Shown: positions 7,134 through 14,024, counted from the stretch's first letter. The stretch is DNA of 14,939 nucleotides from Candidatus Brocadiaceae bacterium (GCA_003551785.1 PUNP01000105.1:1-14939); one strand, 5' to 3'. A program made the numbers and translations. Notes: generated by a model not told the origin, from the sequence alone.

Positions 7134-9262
7134 AAAAGCTCACCTCCTGCCGGGTAATCCTGCCTTTCATTCGGCAATATGTCGGCTCCCGGAACCGGGA
7201 ATCCTGCACCGGGTGTTTGAGCTGGAGTGTATGGCATTCCTTCTCCTGGATCGGCTGAAGGTGAACCCTGTCCTCCTTGTCCCCCATGTCCGTCTTGTTC
7301 TTCTAAAGCTGGCATCAAGTATTCTATATGCATGTCTGTGTGTTGTTGAAACATTTCATCTATCTGCGGGTTATCCCTTACTAATGCTTCATACTCTGCA
7401 GATAACCTATATTTATTATGCCTACTTATGTGAAGAATATGGTCATCATAAGCTACGGCAACTGTTTGTTGCCCATTACGCATTGTTAAATTTTCCCGTT
7501 CAGCTTTGGAAGTATGAATTTGTTCTTCCTGTGCTCCAGTTTCCCAATGTCCCAATTCTATCATTTCAAAGATCTGGCTCCTGGCCTCTTTGTCTATGTT
7601 TCCAGTTTCGGGGTCTTGTAACAACCCGGCGTTTAACAAGTCAAACACCATTTGTCTACGAGCAGCCGGGCTTTCTACTATAGCGGACATTGCCTCAATT
7701 ATTACATCGTCAGAACGGATGTCTGCACCCGTCCAATCCACAACGTCAACTATGTTGTTTTCACCTATCATTCGCAATATCCTTGAAGCCATAGCATAGT
7801 TTTTGTACAACCTTAACCATTGTTTGCCGTTCTCAACCAGGAAATTTTCAATGTTTCCGGCAACAGAGGACAATCTAGTGTCATCCTGTTCCAAGGCCAA
7901 CGAAATAGCTACCCCAGATTTTACGCCGGGAGGTGCTTTACTTTGTCTGGATATGTCGGAAACCCCGGAAAGTGAATTAAATTCCTGCAGTATGGCCGCT
8001 TCTTCCTGGCTAAATTCTGCAGGCAACGCTTGGTTTTGCATTGGTTGTGGATATTTGTACCCTCTCTCCACAATGCAAATGTAGCCAGGGGAACCAGCAT
8101 TTTGTTCCATGTCGTCTATGTCGGTTGACCCCCGTTCGGCAAAGTAAGAGCCAATAGATGCCCTGTTCAGGTATTCCGCTTTTCTATTTTTAATGGCGTT
8201 GTATCTCCGTTGTAACGGAATCAAACGCTCAACAACCGTCTTGTCCCAAAAAACACCCGGTCTTTTAATACAACTCGCTTTAGCAAATGGTAATGCCAAT
8301 TTATGTTCTTTACCAACGGGGAAAGGCAGCGGCCCGTAATGTATTAATTTCTGCCCGGCCACTATAATTAACCTTCCCCTTGAGCGTTTTCTACTGGGAA
8401 CTTCCCAATATTCTTTTACTATACAACTGTCTTCTAATTTACCAACTTGAAAAGTGAAACCACCCATTCCATAACCCAGGCCGCCAAAACCAACCATGGA
8501 ACGCTGTAATCTGGTGGCCACCGCATCTTCGGTGGTTGGTCTAACCCCCCAAATATCCTCAACATCATCTACGTTGTAAACCCTGGCGTGAATGGCACTT
8601 CTAAGCTGTTCTATACCTGATTTGTAACAAGAGTCCGGGAAAAATTCTTGAGAGGGTACCATTACTACGTCCAAATCCCCCTCACGTAATTCACTCCCGT
8701 GATAGCCTGATGTGTACTCTTCTGTCTGTTCCATACCAAAACCCACAGCACCGGGGCTTATTAGAGGTCCTTTGCTAGTATCCCAAACATTCTTAAAAAA
8801 GCAGTTCCCGGTAACTTCAAGCCAGGCAAAAAACTCCGGAAAAGAGGCTTTAACCCCGTGGTCGTAATATATGTTTCTTAGTAAATGGCTTCCAACCTTC
8901 GCAGACCTGATGTCCTCTGGTTCATTTGTTCCGGGTCTAAGCCTCAAAACCGGTCTCATTCTGGAAAGTCTAGCAATTCTGGTTTCAATAATCGGGCCAA
9001 TGTGGTTGAATGGCTCCCTCTCTTGCCACTCATACATCAATGGAACGTCAAGAATGTCCATACCTGCCGGGTTAATATCCACGAAGTGGTTTCCTTCAAC
9101 GAAAGCCATGTTTAATCGCCACTGGAGTTCAAATGGTCTACGTTCCTCTAAACGGCGTTTGTATTCGTTGTTGACAAGGGTTACTGCATCTTGTTCCGTA
9201 ACTCTCTCAACTTCATCAATGTTACTAGAGAATAAATTAAGAGGATTTAATTCAATAGCCAT
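7130..9262 (-). CDS. Portal protein
   Basis: 710 residues, ATG behind AAGGAGGGTTAATAA. The order of segments (an N-terminal helical region with an EYKRRLEERRPFE-type helix, FNHIGPIIETRIARLSRMRP, the beta/stem region around 'PFNHI', and a long C-terminal helix-rich section with Glu/Gln/Pro-rich tail) matches large P22/SU10-type portal proteins. Supporting phrases include VEGNHFVDINP, LPFAKASCIKRPGVFWDKTVVERLIPLQRRYN and GVSDISRQSKAPPGVKSGVAIS, typical of the portal family in podovirus-like phages. Twelve copies would form the DNA entry channel and terminase docking ring at one capsid vertex. It sits between the terminase and scaffold/capsid genes, as usual. The C-terminus is Gly/Pro-rich (about 660-700). 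Confidence 0.9.
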   Translation of the reverse strand: MAIELNPLNLFSSNIDEVERVTEQDAVTLVNNEYKRRLEERRPFELQWRLNMAFVEGNHFVDINPAGMDILDVPLMYEWQEREPFNHIGPIIETRIARLSRMRPVLRLRPGTNEPEDIRSAKVGSHLLRNIYYDHGVKASFPEFFAWLEVTGNCFFKNVWDTSKGPLISPGAVGFGMEQTEEYTSGYHGSELREGDLDVVMVPSQEFFPDSCYKSGIEQLRSAIHARVYNVDDVEDIWGVRPTTEDAVATRLQRSMVGFGGLGYGMGGFTFQVGKLEDSCIVKEYWEVPSRKRSRGRLIIVAGQKLIHYGPLPFPVGKEHKLALPFAKASCIKRPGVFWDKTVVERLIPLQRRYNAIKNRKAEYLNRASIGSYFAERGSTDIDDMEQNAGSPGYICIVERGYKYPQPMQNQALPAEFSQEEAAILQEFNSLSGVSDISRQSKAPPGVKSGVAISLALEQDDTRLSSVAGNIENFLVENGKQWLRLYKNYAMASRILRMIGENNIVDVVDWTGADIRSDDVIIEAMSAIVESPAARRQMVFDLLNAGLLQDPETGNIDKEARSQIFEMIELGHWETGAQEEQIHTSKAERENLTMRNGQQTVAVAYDDHILHISRHNKYRLSAEYEALVRDNPQIDEMFQQHTDMHIEYLMPALEEQDGHGGQGGQGSPSADPGEGMPYTPAQTPGAGFPVPGADILPNERQDYPAGGELL

Positions 9263-9265
9263 TTA

Positions 9266-9547
9266 TTAACCCTCCTTGGTAGCCTGTTTGGATATTTGTT
9301 CCATTCTTTCTGCCTCCATAGCGTCCAAACTTCGCTTTAAACCGGCCCTAACAACGTTCCGGCCAGGGAGGGGTTCGTTTTCAGGTTGGTGGGTATAGTA
9401 CTGTTCATAGTCTCCGGCCATTATTCTGTCGTATAAGTCCTTTCTTTCCTCTTTATGGGCTTCTCTTTCCTGTTGGGTAAATATTTCTCGCCAAACGATA
9501 TAACCTAGAAGAACAAACACCAGGATAGGCCACATGATTTCTCCCAT
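9266..9547 (-). CDS. Small N-terminally membrane-anchored protein, unknown
   Basis: 93 residues: a hydrophobic segment at about 5-19 (MWPILVFVLLGYIVW) directly at the N-terminus, then a highly charged region (REIFTQQEREAHKEERKDLYD) and a Lys/Glu-rich helix to the end (LKRSLDAMEAERMEQISKQA). It resembles small 'single span plus charged helix' proteins found in many phage head modules, but I cannot give a defined function. The ATG follows GGAGGCGTAATAA at about 8 nt. It begins 3 nt after the zinc-binding-like gene and ends 3 nt before the portal gene. Confidence 0.75.
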   Translation of the reverse strand: MGEIMWPILVFVLLGYIVWREIFTQQEREAHKEERKDLYDRIMAGDYEQYYTHQPENEPLPGRNVVRAGLKRSLDAMEAERMEQISKQATKEG

Positions 9548-9550
9548 TTA

Positions 9551-10042
9551 TTACGCCTCCTTTTGTTCTTCTGGGTTGGGGCACTCTTGAAGGTGTTCAT
9601 AATAGAGTTTGTAATCTGTAAAAACTTCGTCACAATCCCAACAGCGATAACCCAATGGTTTACTTTTGTCTATTCCCTCTTCCACAACGCTCGGCATGGT
9701 CTGAATTATGGTTTTTAAGCAGTTGTTACATATCGGTGTTAACAAATTCCGTGGCCCATCTGGTCTACCAATGAACCAGTCAGCCGGTGTGCGGCAGTTA
9801 TACATCCAACAAAAAATCGATCTATTGCGGTTAGGAAAGATTTGTGGCGCAGAGCGTGTTGGCTTGAGCATTTCAAGTTTTACTACATGCTTTTCTGTGT
9901 CCTCATCCCAGGGAGTTACTTTCTCACCTTCTGGGGGGTCCACCCATTTCTCCACCGGGTCCTTGAGGTCCTGGGGGTCCTGGGGGAGGTCCTTGAGGTC
10001 TTGGTGGGGGTCCTTCTGGCCCTTCTCCGATTTCTTCGCCAT
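9551..10042 (-). CDS. Cys-rich zinc-binding-like protein upstream of portal
   Basis: 163 residues. ATG at 10040-10042 with GGAGGG at about 8 nt spacing, lying inside the upstream collagen-like gene (119-nt overlap in another frame). After an acidic DLKD/PQD repeat region (10-30) there are two candidate zinc sites: Cys78-Cys83 with Cys105-Cys108, and a CX2C...HX3C finger at Cys134, Cys137, His150 and Cys154 (GYRCWDCDEVF...YEHLQECPN). Such proteins are uncommon in terminase/portal modules. A nucleic-acid or protein-binding role in packaging is a guess. The end is acidic (NPEEQKEA). Confidence 0.8.
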   Translation of the reverse strand: MAKKSEKGQKDPHQDLKDLPQDPQDLKDPVEKWVDPPEGEKVTPWDEDTEKHVVKLEMLKPTRSAPQIFPNRNRSIFCWMYNCRTPADWFIGRPDGPRNLLTPICNNCLKTIIQTMPSVVEEGIDKSKPLGYRCWDCDEVFTDYKLYYEHLQECPNPEEQKEA

Positions 10043-10286
10043 GTGGTCTTCCCTCCGTTCCTTGAATTGCCATTTTAGCTGCCTTCAGTTCCTGCTCTGC
10101 CCTGTCAATCGCTTCCAAAAGCCTTCTGACTTCCGGGGATTGCATCCTTTCCATTCCCCCTCCCGGTGGTCCCGGTGGTCCCGGTGGTCCCGGTGGTGGA
10201 CCGGGGGGCGGTCCTCCTCTCATTCCTCCTGGGGGTGGTCCCGGGGGTGGTCCTGCCATTCTTCCTGGTTCCTGTGGATATGGCAT
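9924..10286 (-). CDS. Collagen-like Gly-Pro-Pro repeat protein
   Basis: 120 residues, ATG behind AAAGGAG (about 11 nt spacing, somewhat long), starting 17 nt after the large-terminase stop. Two Gly-Pro-rich blocks, at about residues 12-42 (GPP/GPPP triplets) and about 92-118 (GPPPRPQGPPPGPPGPQG), flank a charged helix (about 46-80, VRRLLEAIDRAEQELKAAKM). Gly at every third or fourth position is reminiscent of collagen-like phage proteins, which form trimers in fibres or head spikes, although the triplet register is interrupted. The first block is encoded by four perfect 9-bp tandem repeats (10161-10196). The last 119 nt also encode the start of the next gene in another frame. Confidence 0.65.
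   Translation of the reverse strand: MPYPQEPGRMAGPPPGPPPGGMRGGPPPGPPPGPPGPPGPPGGGMERMQSPEVRRLLEAIDRAEQELKAAKMAIQGTEGRPHGEEIGEGPEGPPPRPQGPPPGPPGPQGPGGEMGGPPRR
10161..10196. repeat. Four perfect tandem 9-bp repeats (TCCCGGTGG)
   Basis: Four uninterrupted copies of TCCCGGTGG, in frame with Gly-Pro-Pro codons of the minus-strand collagen-like gene. Three-codon periodicity keeps the frame when copies are gained or lost. A second, degenerate repeat block lies at about 9957-10015 (GGTCCTTGAGGTC twice), encoding the later Pro/Gln/Gly block and the DLKD repeats of the overlapping gene. Confidence 0.9.
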
Positions 10287-10303
10287 TAGCTCTCAAACTC
10301 CTT

Positions 10304-11899
10304 TCAGACTAGTTTTCTTAATCTTTTTTGGTTGCGTTTAGCAACCTTTTCCTTGTGTTTCTTAATCGGTGATTTATTTTCTTCTCTCGGTGGGGTTGCT
10401 TCGTTTATGTGCCAAGCAACCAAGCCGTAACCAAGAGCGTCAAACCAGTGGTCTTTAGCACTTTTTTGAACTTTCTCAGGGTCCCATTTGTCAACGAGAA
10501 GTCTTGGTAAGGTTTCAATTAACCTGTTACAGGTGCTGAAAATTTGCAGTTTGGCTGTCACGTGTGGGTTTGATTTGTCATTGTCGTCTAAGTAAGGTTT
10601 CATGTATTCGTGCACCACCGCTCTACGGGAAACCCTGTCGGTTCTAACGTCTCGTGGTGGTTCCATCAAGCCGCCAATCCCCCCGTCCATATAGTAATCT
10701 GCAATGCACTTTCCGGTTTCCGGGTGTTTAGTGAAAGCGTCTCTACCAGTAACTGTGAACATGATGTCTTCAGGTTCCGGCATTCCCGAACCGTCTTCAA
10801 CAACGCTTTTCGTCACCACCATAGCCGCTTGTTCAGAGTAAACTACCCTCGGCTCATAGTCTTCCCTGGAGTATTCCCTGTAACAGTAAACTTGTCCGTC
10901 CTCTGAAACCGCAAACCAGTACCAAACAAATGGGTCGGTGTATCCTGGGTCGTTTGATCTCCAACGGGGCCAATGGTCTGGAATCGAGAATGGTTCACAA
11001 ATGTGAACTTCCTGGTTAAATTCCGGGAAAGCGTGTCCTTCAGAAGCTGAAAACGCTTCCTGGGGTGTTGCCGGGTATTCTGCTTGGTGGTTTGGAAGGT
11101 CTCTTTTGGTGTTTTCATACCATTCTTCATCTCTTCTGGGGTCTGCCCACCACGGCAGGAAAATTGGTTTAAAGTTATTTTGTCCTCTTTCTGCTGTTTC
11201 CCAAATGTGTTCAAAAAGCGTTCCACGGGCTGCTGTTGAAATCCCAATGACCTGTCCGCCGCTCGGTCTGTTAATTGAGGGGTAGGCTGCGCTGTAAATC
11301 TCCCACGCCCACTGTTGAAATGCCCACTCGTCCAGTATCACTACGTTTGCTGTGAAGGAACGACCAGAATCTCTGGCCGCCGTTAAACTTTGAAATACTG
11401 AACTTTCATCATTTTTGTGGTGAATGGTTACTTTCAAAGCACTTGTGAACCAAACCGGACCACCCCACCCAATCTCCCGGTGCTTTCTTTCCTGAACCAG
11501 CCAAGAGGGGAGGTGTCTCAACATGAATTCCATCCTGCGAATCAACTCTTTAGCGTCAGGTTCCTCTCTTTTACTCAAGGCGTTAACCTGTTGTCCTACG
11601 TTAAAGAGCATCCTCCAAAGTGAATAGGCCAAGGCCAGCCAGGTCAGCCCCAACTGCCTTGCTTTTAAAATTATCAAGAGCCTGTCGTTCAGAAAAGATT
11701 CTATTACAGGTTCCTGACTCTCCCACGGGATGAAGGGAATTGCTAACCCCTTAACGTCCCTATCCTCTATTTGAACTACCTTCAAGAATTCCCTGAAGCT
11801 CCTCTTGTATTTCTCTTTCAGAATTTCTTGTTTCCAAATCTCCGGTTCCTTCGCTATCGCCCGTCCCAGACTTGAGCTTTTCAATAACGAGGATGGCAC
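10304..11899 (-). CDS. terL: Terminase large subunit (packaging ATPase/nuclease)
   Basis: 531 residues. Walker A-like KARQLGLT at 79-86, Walker B VVILDEW at 186-192 (Asp-Glu pair), coupling motif ISTAA near 220. The nuclease half has Asp317 in SNDPGYTD and a final acidic pair in DHWFDALGYG (483-492). The lysine-poor KARQLGLT variant is normal for the family. The subunit docks on the portal, pumps DNA and cuts the concatemer. Start is GTG at 11897-11899 with GGAGGTGG about 7 nt upstream, inside the small-subunit gene, so the two overlap by 140 nt in different frames. The C-terminus is basic (KKHKEKVAKRNQKRLRK). Identification is strong. Whether packaging is pac or cos type cannot be told from it. 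Confidence 0.95.
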   Translation of the reverse strand: MPSSLLKSSSLGRAIAKEPEIWKQEILKEKYKRSFREFLKVVQIEDRDVKGLAIPFIPWESQEPVIESFLNDRLLIILKARQLGLTWLALAYSLWRMLFNVGQQVNALSKREEPDAKELIRRMEFMLRHLPSWLVQERKHREIGWGGPVWFTSALKVTIHHKNDESSVFQSLTAARDSGRSFTANVVILDEWAFQQWAWEIYSAAYPSINRPSGGQVIGISTAARGTLFEHIWETAERGQNNFKPIFLPWWADPRRDEEWYENTKRDLPNHQAEYPATPQEAFSASEGHAFPEFNQEVHICEPFSIPDHWPRWRSNDPGYTDPFVWYWFAVSEDGQVYCYREYSREDYEPRVVYSEQAAMVVTKSVVEDGSGMPEPEDIMFTVTGRDAFTKHPETGKCIADYYMDGGIGGLMEPPRDVRTDRVSRRAVVHEYMKPYLDDNDKSNPHVTAKLQIFSTCNRLIETLPRLLVDKWDPEKVQKSAKDHWFDALGYGLVAWHINEATPPREENKSPIKKHKEKVAKRNQKRLRKLV

Positions 11900-12416
11900 G
11901 CTCTACCACCTCCAATTCATCGTCCTGTAAATTAGCAAAATCGAAAGAACCAAGCAAGCGGCCAAGGCCCCCATTCATGTGGTGTTGGTGGTCTACTTTG
12001 TCTTTAAACATTCCAATGTGCTTACCAATTAATTCGGTGGCTTTAATGGTGTTTGCGGCATCAAATTTATATTCACCAGTGGGGTAGCCCCGTGAATCTA
12101 AAACGGGTTCAGCTTGGAAGCAACGGTCAGAAACAGCTTTTAGGCGGTTCAAAACCCAATCTTGGGTGATTTGGGTGCGTACAATGCGTTGTTGGGTGGC
12201 GTTATCAATTGCTTCTTTAACCGCCGGGATTTTTAACAACTTGTGTGCGGACTCACGTGCTGAACTGTGACCCGGTCCATAGGAGTTTTCGTAAGCTTTT
12301 GCTACATCCATTTCGGGGTCGGCCAACAGCTCATGGACGAAAAGAGCCTGTTTGTAGGTTAAATGGTGAGGCGTGGTTGGGGAAGCTACGTTTTGGGCAC
12401 CATCAAATATATCCAT
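11760..12416 (-). CDS. terS: Terminase small subunit (Terminase_2-like)
   Basis: 218 residues. Residues about 18-75 (LTYKQALFVHELLADPEMDV...AYENSYGPGHSSARESAHKLL) form the helix-turn-helix DNA-recognition region of Terminase_2 proteins. FDAANTIKATELIGKHIGMF (about 118-140) is the oligomerisation part, followed by HQHH and an acidic Glu/Ser tail that overlaps terL. It recognises the viral packaging site and delivers DNA to TerL. ATG start behind TAGGAGGAGATAAGT. It is first in the late operon and divergent from the rightward genes, so the upstream 318 bp may contain its promoter and packaging site. Confidence 0.9.
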   Translation of the reverse strand: MDIFDGAQNVASPTTPHHLTYKQALFVHELLADPEMDVAKAYENSYGPGHSSARESAHKLLKIPAVKEAIDNATQQRIVRTQITQDWVLNRLKAVSDRCFQAEPVLDSRGYPTGEYKFDAANTIKATELIGKHIGMFKDKVDHQHHMNGGLGRLLGSFDFANLQDDELEVVERAILVIEKLKSGTGDSEGTGDLETRNSEREIQEELQGILEGSSNRG

Positions 12417-12452
12417 ACTTATCTCCTCCTAACCCCACCCTAACACAGGAGC

Positions 12453-12471
12453 ATATATTGTGTCAATATAT
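12453..12471. promoter_or_regulatory. 19-bp palindrome upstream of terS (operator or hairpin)
   Basis: ATATATTG-TGT-CAATATAT: 8-bp perfect arms around a 3-nt centre, 37 bp upstream of the terS start codon. It includes TTGACA on the minus strand. It could bind a dimeric regulator or fold as a weak hairpin in the terS leader. Confidence 0.6.
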
Positions 12472-12526
12472 TCACGGGGGGAAAGGGGGGACCCACGAAA
12501 AAAACCGTATCCCCCGAAGCGACACA

Positions 12527-12580
12527 CCCTACCCCACCTCACCCGGGTACCCCACCCTACCCTACCCCTACCCCTACCCC
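12527..12580 (-). other. G-quadruplex-prone telomere-like G-tract array
   Basis: Read on the minus strand, six G-tracts of 3-4 (complement of CCCC 12550-53, CCC 12555-57, CCC 12560-62, CCCC 12565-68, CCCC 12571-74, CCCC 12577-80) are separated by loops of 1-2 nt, mostly TA, like telomeric (TAGGG)n. More tracts continue to 12527. This is far above the usual motif of four tracts with 1-7-nt loops. It lies on the terS coding strand, so it could form in RNA if transcription starts upstream. Confidence 0.75.
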
Positions 12581-12618
12581 ACGAGACCCCGTCCCACCGG
12601 AACTCACGAGCCTGATAG

Positions 12619-12632
12619 CGAACACGTGTTTG
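12619..12632. promoter_or_regulatory. LexA/DinR-like box 1
   Basis: CGAACACGTGTTTG matches the Bacillus DinR consensus CGAACRNRYGTTYC at 13 of 14 positions. It ends 4 nt before TTGACA (12637-12642), exactly as box 2 does relative to its -35. Confidence 0.6.
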
Positions 12633-12636
12633 TATA

Positions 12637-12666
12637 TTGACAAGCGGCTCGGCCTGTGTTTGGGTA
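12637..12666 (+). promoter_or_regulatory. Weak candidate rightward promoter
   Basis: TTGACA at 12637-12642 is a perfect -35. At 18 bp the -10 position reads TGGGTA, which is poor, so activity would depend on something else. It lies downstream of LexA-like box 1 and upstream of the 155-residue gene. Confidence 0.35.
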
Positions 12667-12734
12667 GAGTTGGACGGTGGGACACGGCCTGACGCAGGGT
12701 CTCAGCGTACCAAACCAACAAGGAGGCGTTCAAA

Positions 12735-13202
12735 GTGACGCAAGCACAACAGAAGGAAGAGAACAAGGTGCAAGACAGGGTGTGTCTGTGTGGGTGTGGC
12801 GAGACCACGTCAAACGGAAAGAGGCTGTTCCTACAAGGCCACGATGCAAAACTTCTCAAGACGTGGAAACAGGTAAAGTTGGGACAGCTACCAGAGGACG
12901 TTGTGCCAGAAGAGGCTCGTAAGCTCCACGCAGAAGGTAAACTTCCCGTCCTGCAAAAAGCAGAACGGCAACTGGCAGAGAGCAGGGTTAACACCGCAAG
13001 CAAATTGGAGAAGGCCAAAGAACGGGTGAAGAAGGCACAGGAGGACGTACAAAAGCTGGAAAAGCAGCTAAAGTTCGAACAGGAGCACCAGAAGACCCAA
13101 GCCCAGAAGGAAGAAAACCACAAAAAGCAAAAGGAGGCGGCCAAGAGGCACAAAGCTAAGAAGGAAGAACAAGCTAAGAAGGAAGAACAGGTCAAGAAGT
13201 AA
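12735..13202 (+). CDS. CxCxC...GHDA protein with highly charged helical tail, 155 aa
   Basis: GTG start behind AAGGAGG (8 nt). Residues 15-44 contain Cys17-Cys19-Cys21 followed by GHDA at 35-38 (His36), a short metal-binding-like module (C-x-C-x-C-G-E...F-x-x-G-H-D-A) seen in many phage and mobile-element proteins of unknown role. After residue 75 it is almost entirely Lys, Glu, Gln, Ala, Arg and His, ending in near-repeats of AKKEEQ, which would form a long coiled coil. Codon use is Lys/Glu-rich, so its antisense looks like a false Leu/Phe/Cys-rich frame. First gene of the rightward unit after LexA-like box 1. Function unknown. Confidence 0.8.
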   Translation: MTQAQQKEENKVQDRVCLCGCGETTSNGKRLFLQGHDAKLLKTWKQVKLGQLPEDVVPEEARKLHAEGKLPVLQKAERQLAESRVNTASKLEKAKERVKKAQEDVQKLEKQLKFEQEHQKTQAQKEENHKKQKEAAKRHKAKKEEQAKKEEQVKK

Positions 13203-13211
13203 AGGAGGAAG

Positions 13212-13233
13212 GCGCACCCGAAAGGGTGCGTCC
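13212..13233 (+). other. GNRA-capped hairpin between two plus-strand genes
   Basis: GGCGCACCC-GAAA-GGGTGCGTC: a 9-bp stem (one G-T wobble) closed by a GAAA tetraloop, starting 9 nt after the stop of the 155-residue gene. It has no T-run, so it is more likely an RNA-stabilising or processing element than a terminator. Confidence 0.65.
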
Positions 13234-13274
13234 TCTCCCTGTGTTCCAAGACCAACCAAAAGGAGTGAATAGAA

Positions 13275-13520
13275 TTGACAGGTAAATCTGATTCTCAACG
13301 CCGAGTGGAGAAAATGAAAGCAGTTATGGAGGCTGAATTTGGCCTAAAATTTGACACACTGGAAGAATTTATGGATGACGTTAAAAATCTGGTGCTTCAG
13401 GAGGATAAAGTTGAAATCCGGTCTGACACCCCAGAAAATTTTATCCAAGACCTGGATGACAATGGTGAGCTTATCTATTCCATTGGCTACCCGGAAGAAG
13501 GGGATGATGTCTTATGTTGA
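13275..13520 (+). CDS. Acidic 81-residue protein, unknown
   Basis: TTG start behind AAAGGAG (about 9 nt spacing), stop TGA at 13518-13520 immediately followed by the next ribosome binding site. The product begins with a basic helix (SDSQRRVEKMKAVMEAEFGL) and turns strongly acidic (DTLEEFMDDVKN; QDLDDNGELIYSIGYPEEGDDV). There is no membrane span or recognisable catalytic motif. Small acidic proteins in phage accessory regions sometimes mimic DNA or inhibit host proteins, but nothing here shows that. Co-transcribed with its neighbours. Confidence 0.75.
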   Translation: MTGKSDSQRRVEKMKAVMEAEFGLKFDTLEEFMDDVKNLVLQEDKVEIRSDTPENFIQDLDDNGELIYSIGYPEEGDDVLC

Positions 13521-13534
13521 AGGAGGAGCCTGAA

Positions 13535-13723
13535 GTGACGACCACCGTTCACAACAGCACGCTTCAAGACAGGCCAGGGCAACTGGAGGTTTGGTTGTGC
13601 GTTTCGACCTTCAAAGAAGACCTTCTTCCTCCAACAGAGTCGTTTGAAGGTGCTTTGATTGAAAACCTAACTGTAGACGGGAGTTTTGACGTTGAACTCT
13701 CGTTTGTCCCAAACAAAAGCTAA
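13535..13723 (+). CDS. 62-residue protein, unknown
   Basis: A frame open from 13514 starts with ATG, but the GTG at 13535-13537 is a better start because AAGGAGGAG lies 7 nt upstream (the upstream ATG has no such site and overlaps the previous gene). The product MTTTVHNSTLQDRPGQLEVW and onward alternates hydrophobic and polar residues (LEVWLCVSTF; LIENLTVDGSFDVELSFV), suggesting a small beta structure. It is acidic, with one Cys and no motif I recognise. Last gene of the rightward unit, followed 9 nt later by a strong terminator. Confidence 0.7.
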   Translation: MTTTVHNSTLQDRPGQLEVWLCVSTFKEDLLPPTESFEGALIENLTVDGSFDVELSFVPNKS

Positions 13724-13731
13724 GCAAATTG

Positions 13732-13766
13732 AAGGGCGGCCAAATAGGTCGCCTTTCTTTTTGTTT
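13732..13766 (+). terminator. Strong intrinsic terminator of the rightward unit
   Basis: A 10-bp stem AAGGGCGGCC-AAATA-GGTCGCCTTT (two G-T pairs) is followed by CTTTTTGTTTTT. It ends the three-gene unit from 12735. Confidence 0.88.
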
Positions 13767-13808
13767 TTCAAACCGAAGTGTCCGGTTTACACGTCTAAAA
13801 ATTTATTC

Positions 13809-13912
13809 ACCAAACAAACGTTTGAGATTATCCGACCAAACAAACGTTTGGGGCTATTCGGTTTACACGCCCTCTCGCTGTCTTAAATAAACCACCAACA
13901 AACGAACGTTTG
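13809..13912 (+). repeat. Direct iteron-like repeats (CAAACGTTTG core)
   Basis: ACCAAACAAACGTTTG occurs exactly at 13809-13824 and 13835-13850 (26-bp period), each followed by a similar tail (GATTATCCGA / GCTATTCGG). A third, divergent copy has CGAACGTTTG at 13903-13912 with tail ATATTATACGA. A fourth is inverted at 14308-14323. Confidence 0.9.
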
Positions 13913-14024
13913 ATATTATACGATTTGCCTCTCGAAGGGACACGGCCCCTGACGGCTGGGACATGATATCATCTTGTAAATGGTTTTTAGTTTGGGACAC
14001 GGCCACCCGCTTCTGGGACACCGT

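Larger units (their letters stand above)
12417..12734. other. Divergent non-coding region between terS and the rightward genes
   Basis: 318 bp without a supported gene. From left to right it holds the terS ribosome binding site in a G-rich context, a 19-bp palindrome (12453-12471), two G6 tracts (12476-12490), a run of C-tracts (12527-12580, G-tracts on the terS strand), an inverted GTCCC (12591-12595), a LexA-like box (12619-12632), a TTGACA element (12637-12642) and TGGGACACGGCC (12678-12689). No convincing sigma-A -10 for terS was found. Confidence 0.8.

Noticed and set aside
10161..10196. CRISPR-like tandem repeats
   Set aside because: Nine-base units without spacers, in frame with Gly-Pro-Pro codons.
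10105..10296. Alternative frame starting at TTG over the collagen-like repeats
   Set aside because: The TTG sits 2 nt from the AAAGGAG site, and the Gly-Pro-Pro frame is the one with a usable ATG.
12245..12640. 131-residue open frame on the plus strand across the terS start
   Set aside because: It covers terS antisense and the C-tract array (Pro/Tyr/Thr repeats) and has no ribosome binding site.
12453..12642. Leftward sigma-A promoter for terS from TTGACA or TTGTCA elements
   Set aside because: No acceptable -10 sequence at 16-18 bp spacing on the minus strand.
13212..13233. Terminator after the 155-residue gene
   Set aside because: The stem is strong, but the following sequence (CTCTCCCTGTG) is not T-rich.
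12557..13255. 232-residue open frame on the minus strand
   Set aside because: It is antisense to the Lys/Glu-rich gene, which produces a Leu/Phe/Cys/Ser-rich artefact, and it lacks a ribosome binding site.
13903..13912. CGAACGTTTG read as another LexA box
   Set aside because: The two half sites lack the 4-nt spacer of the DinR consensus, and it fits the iteron family better.
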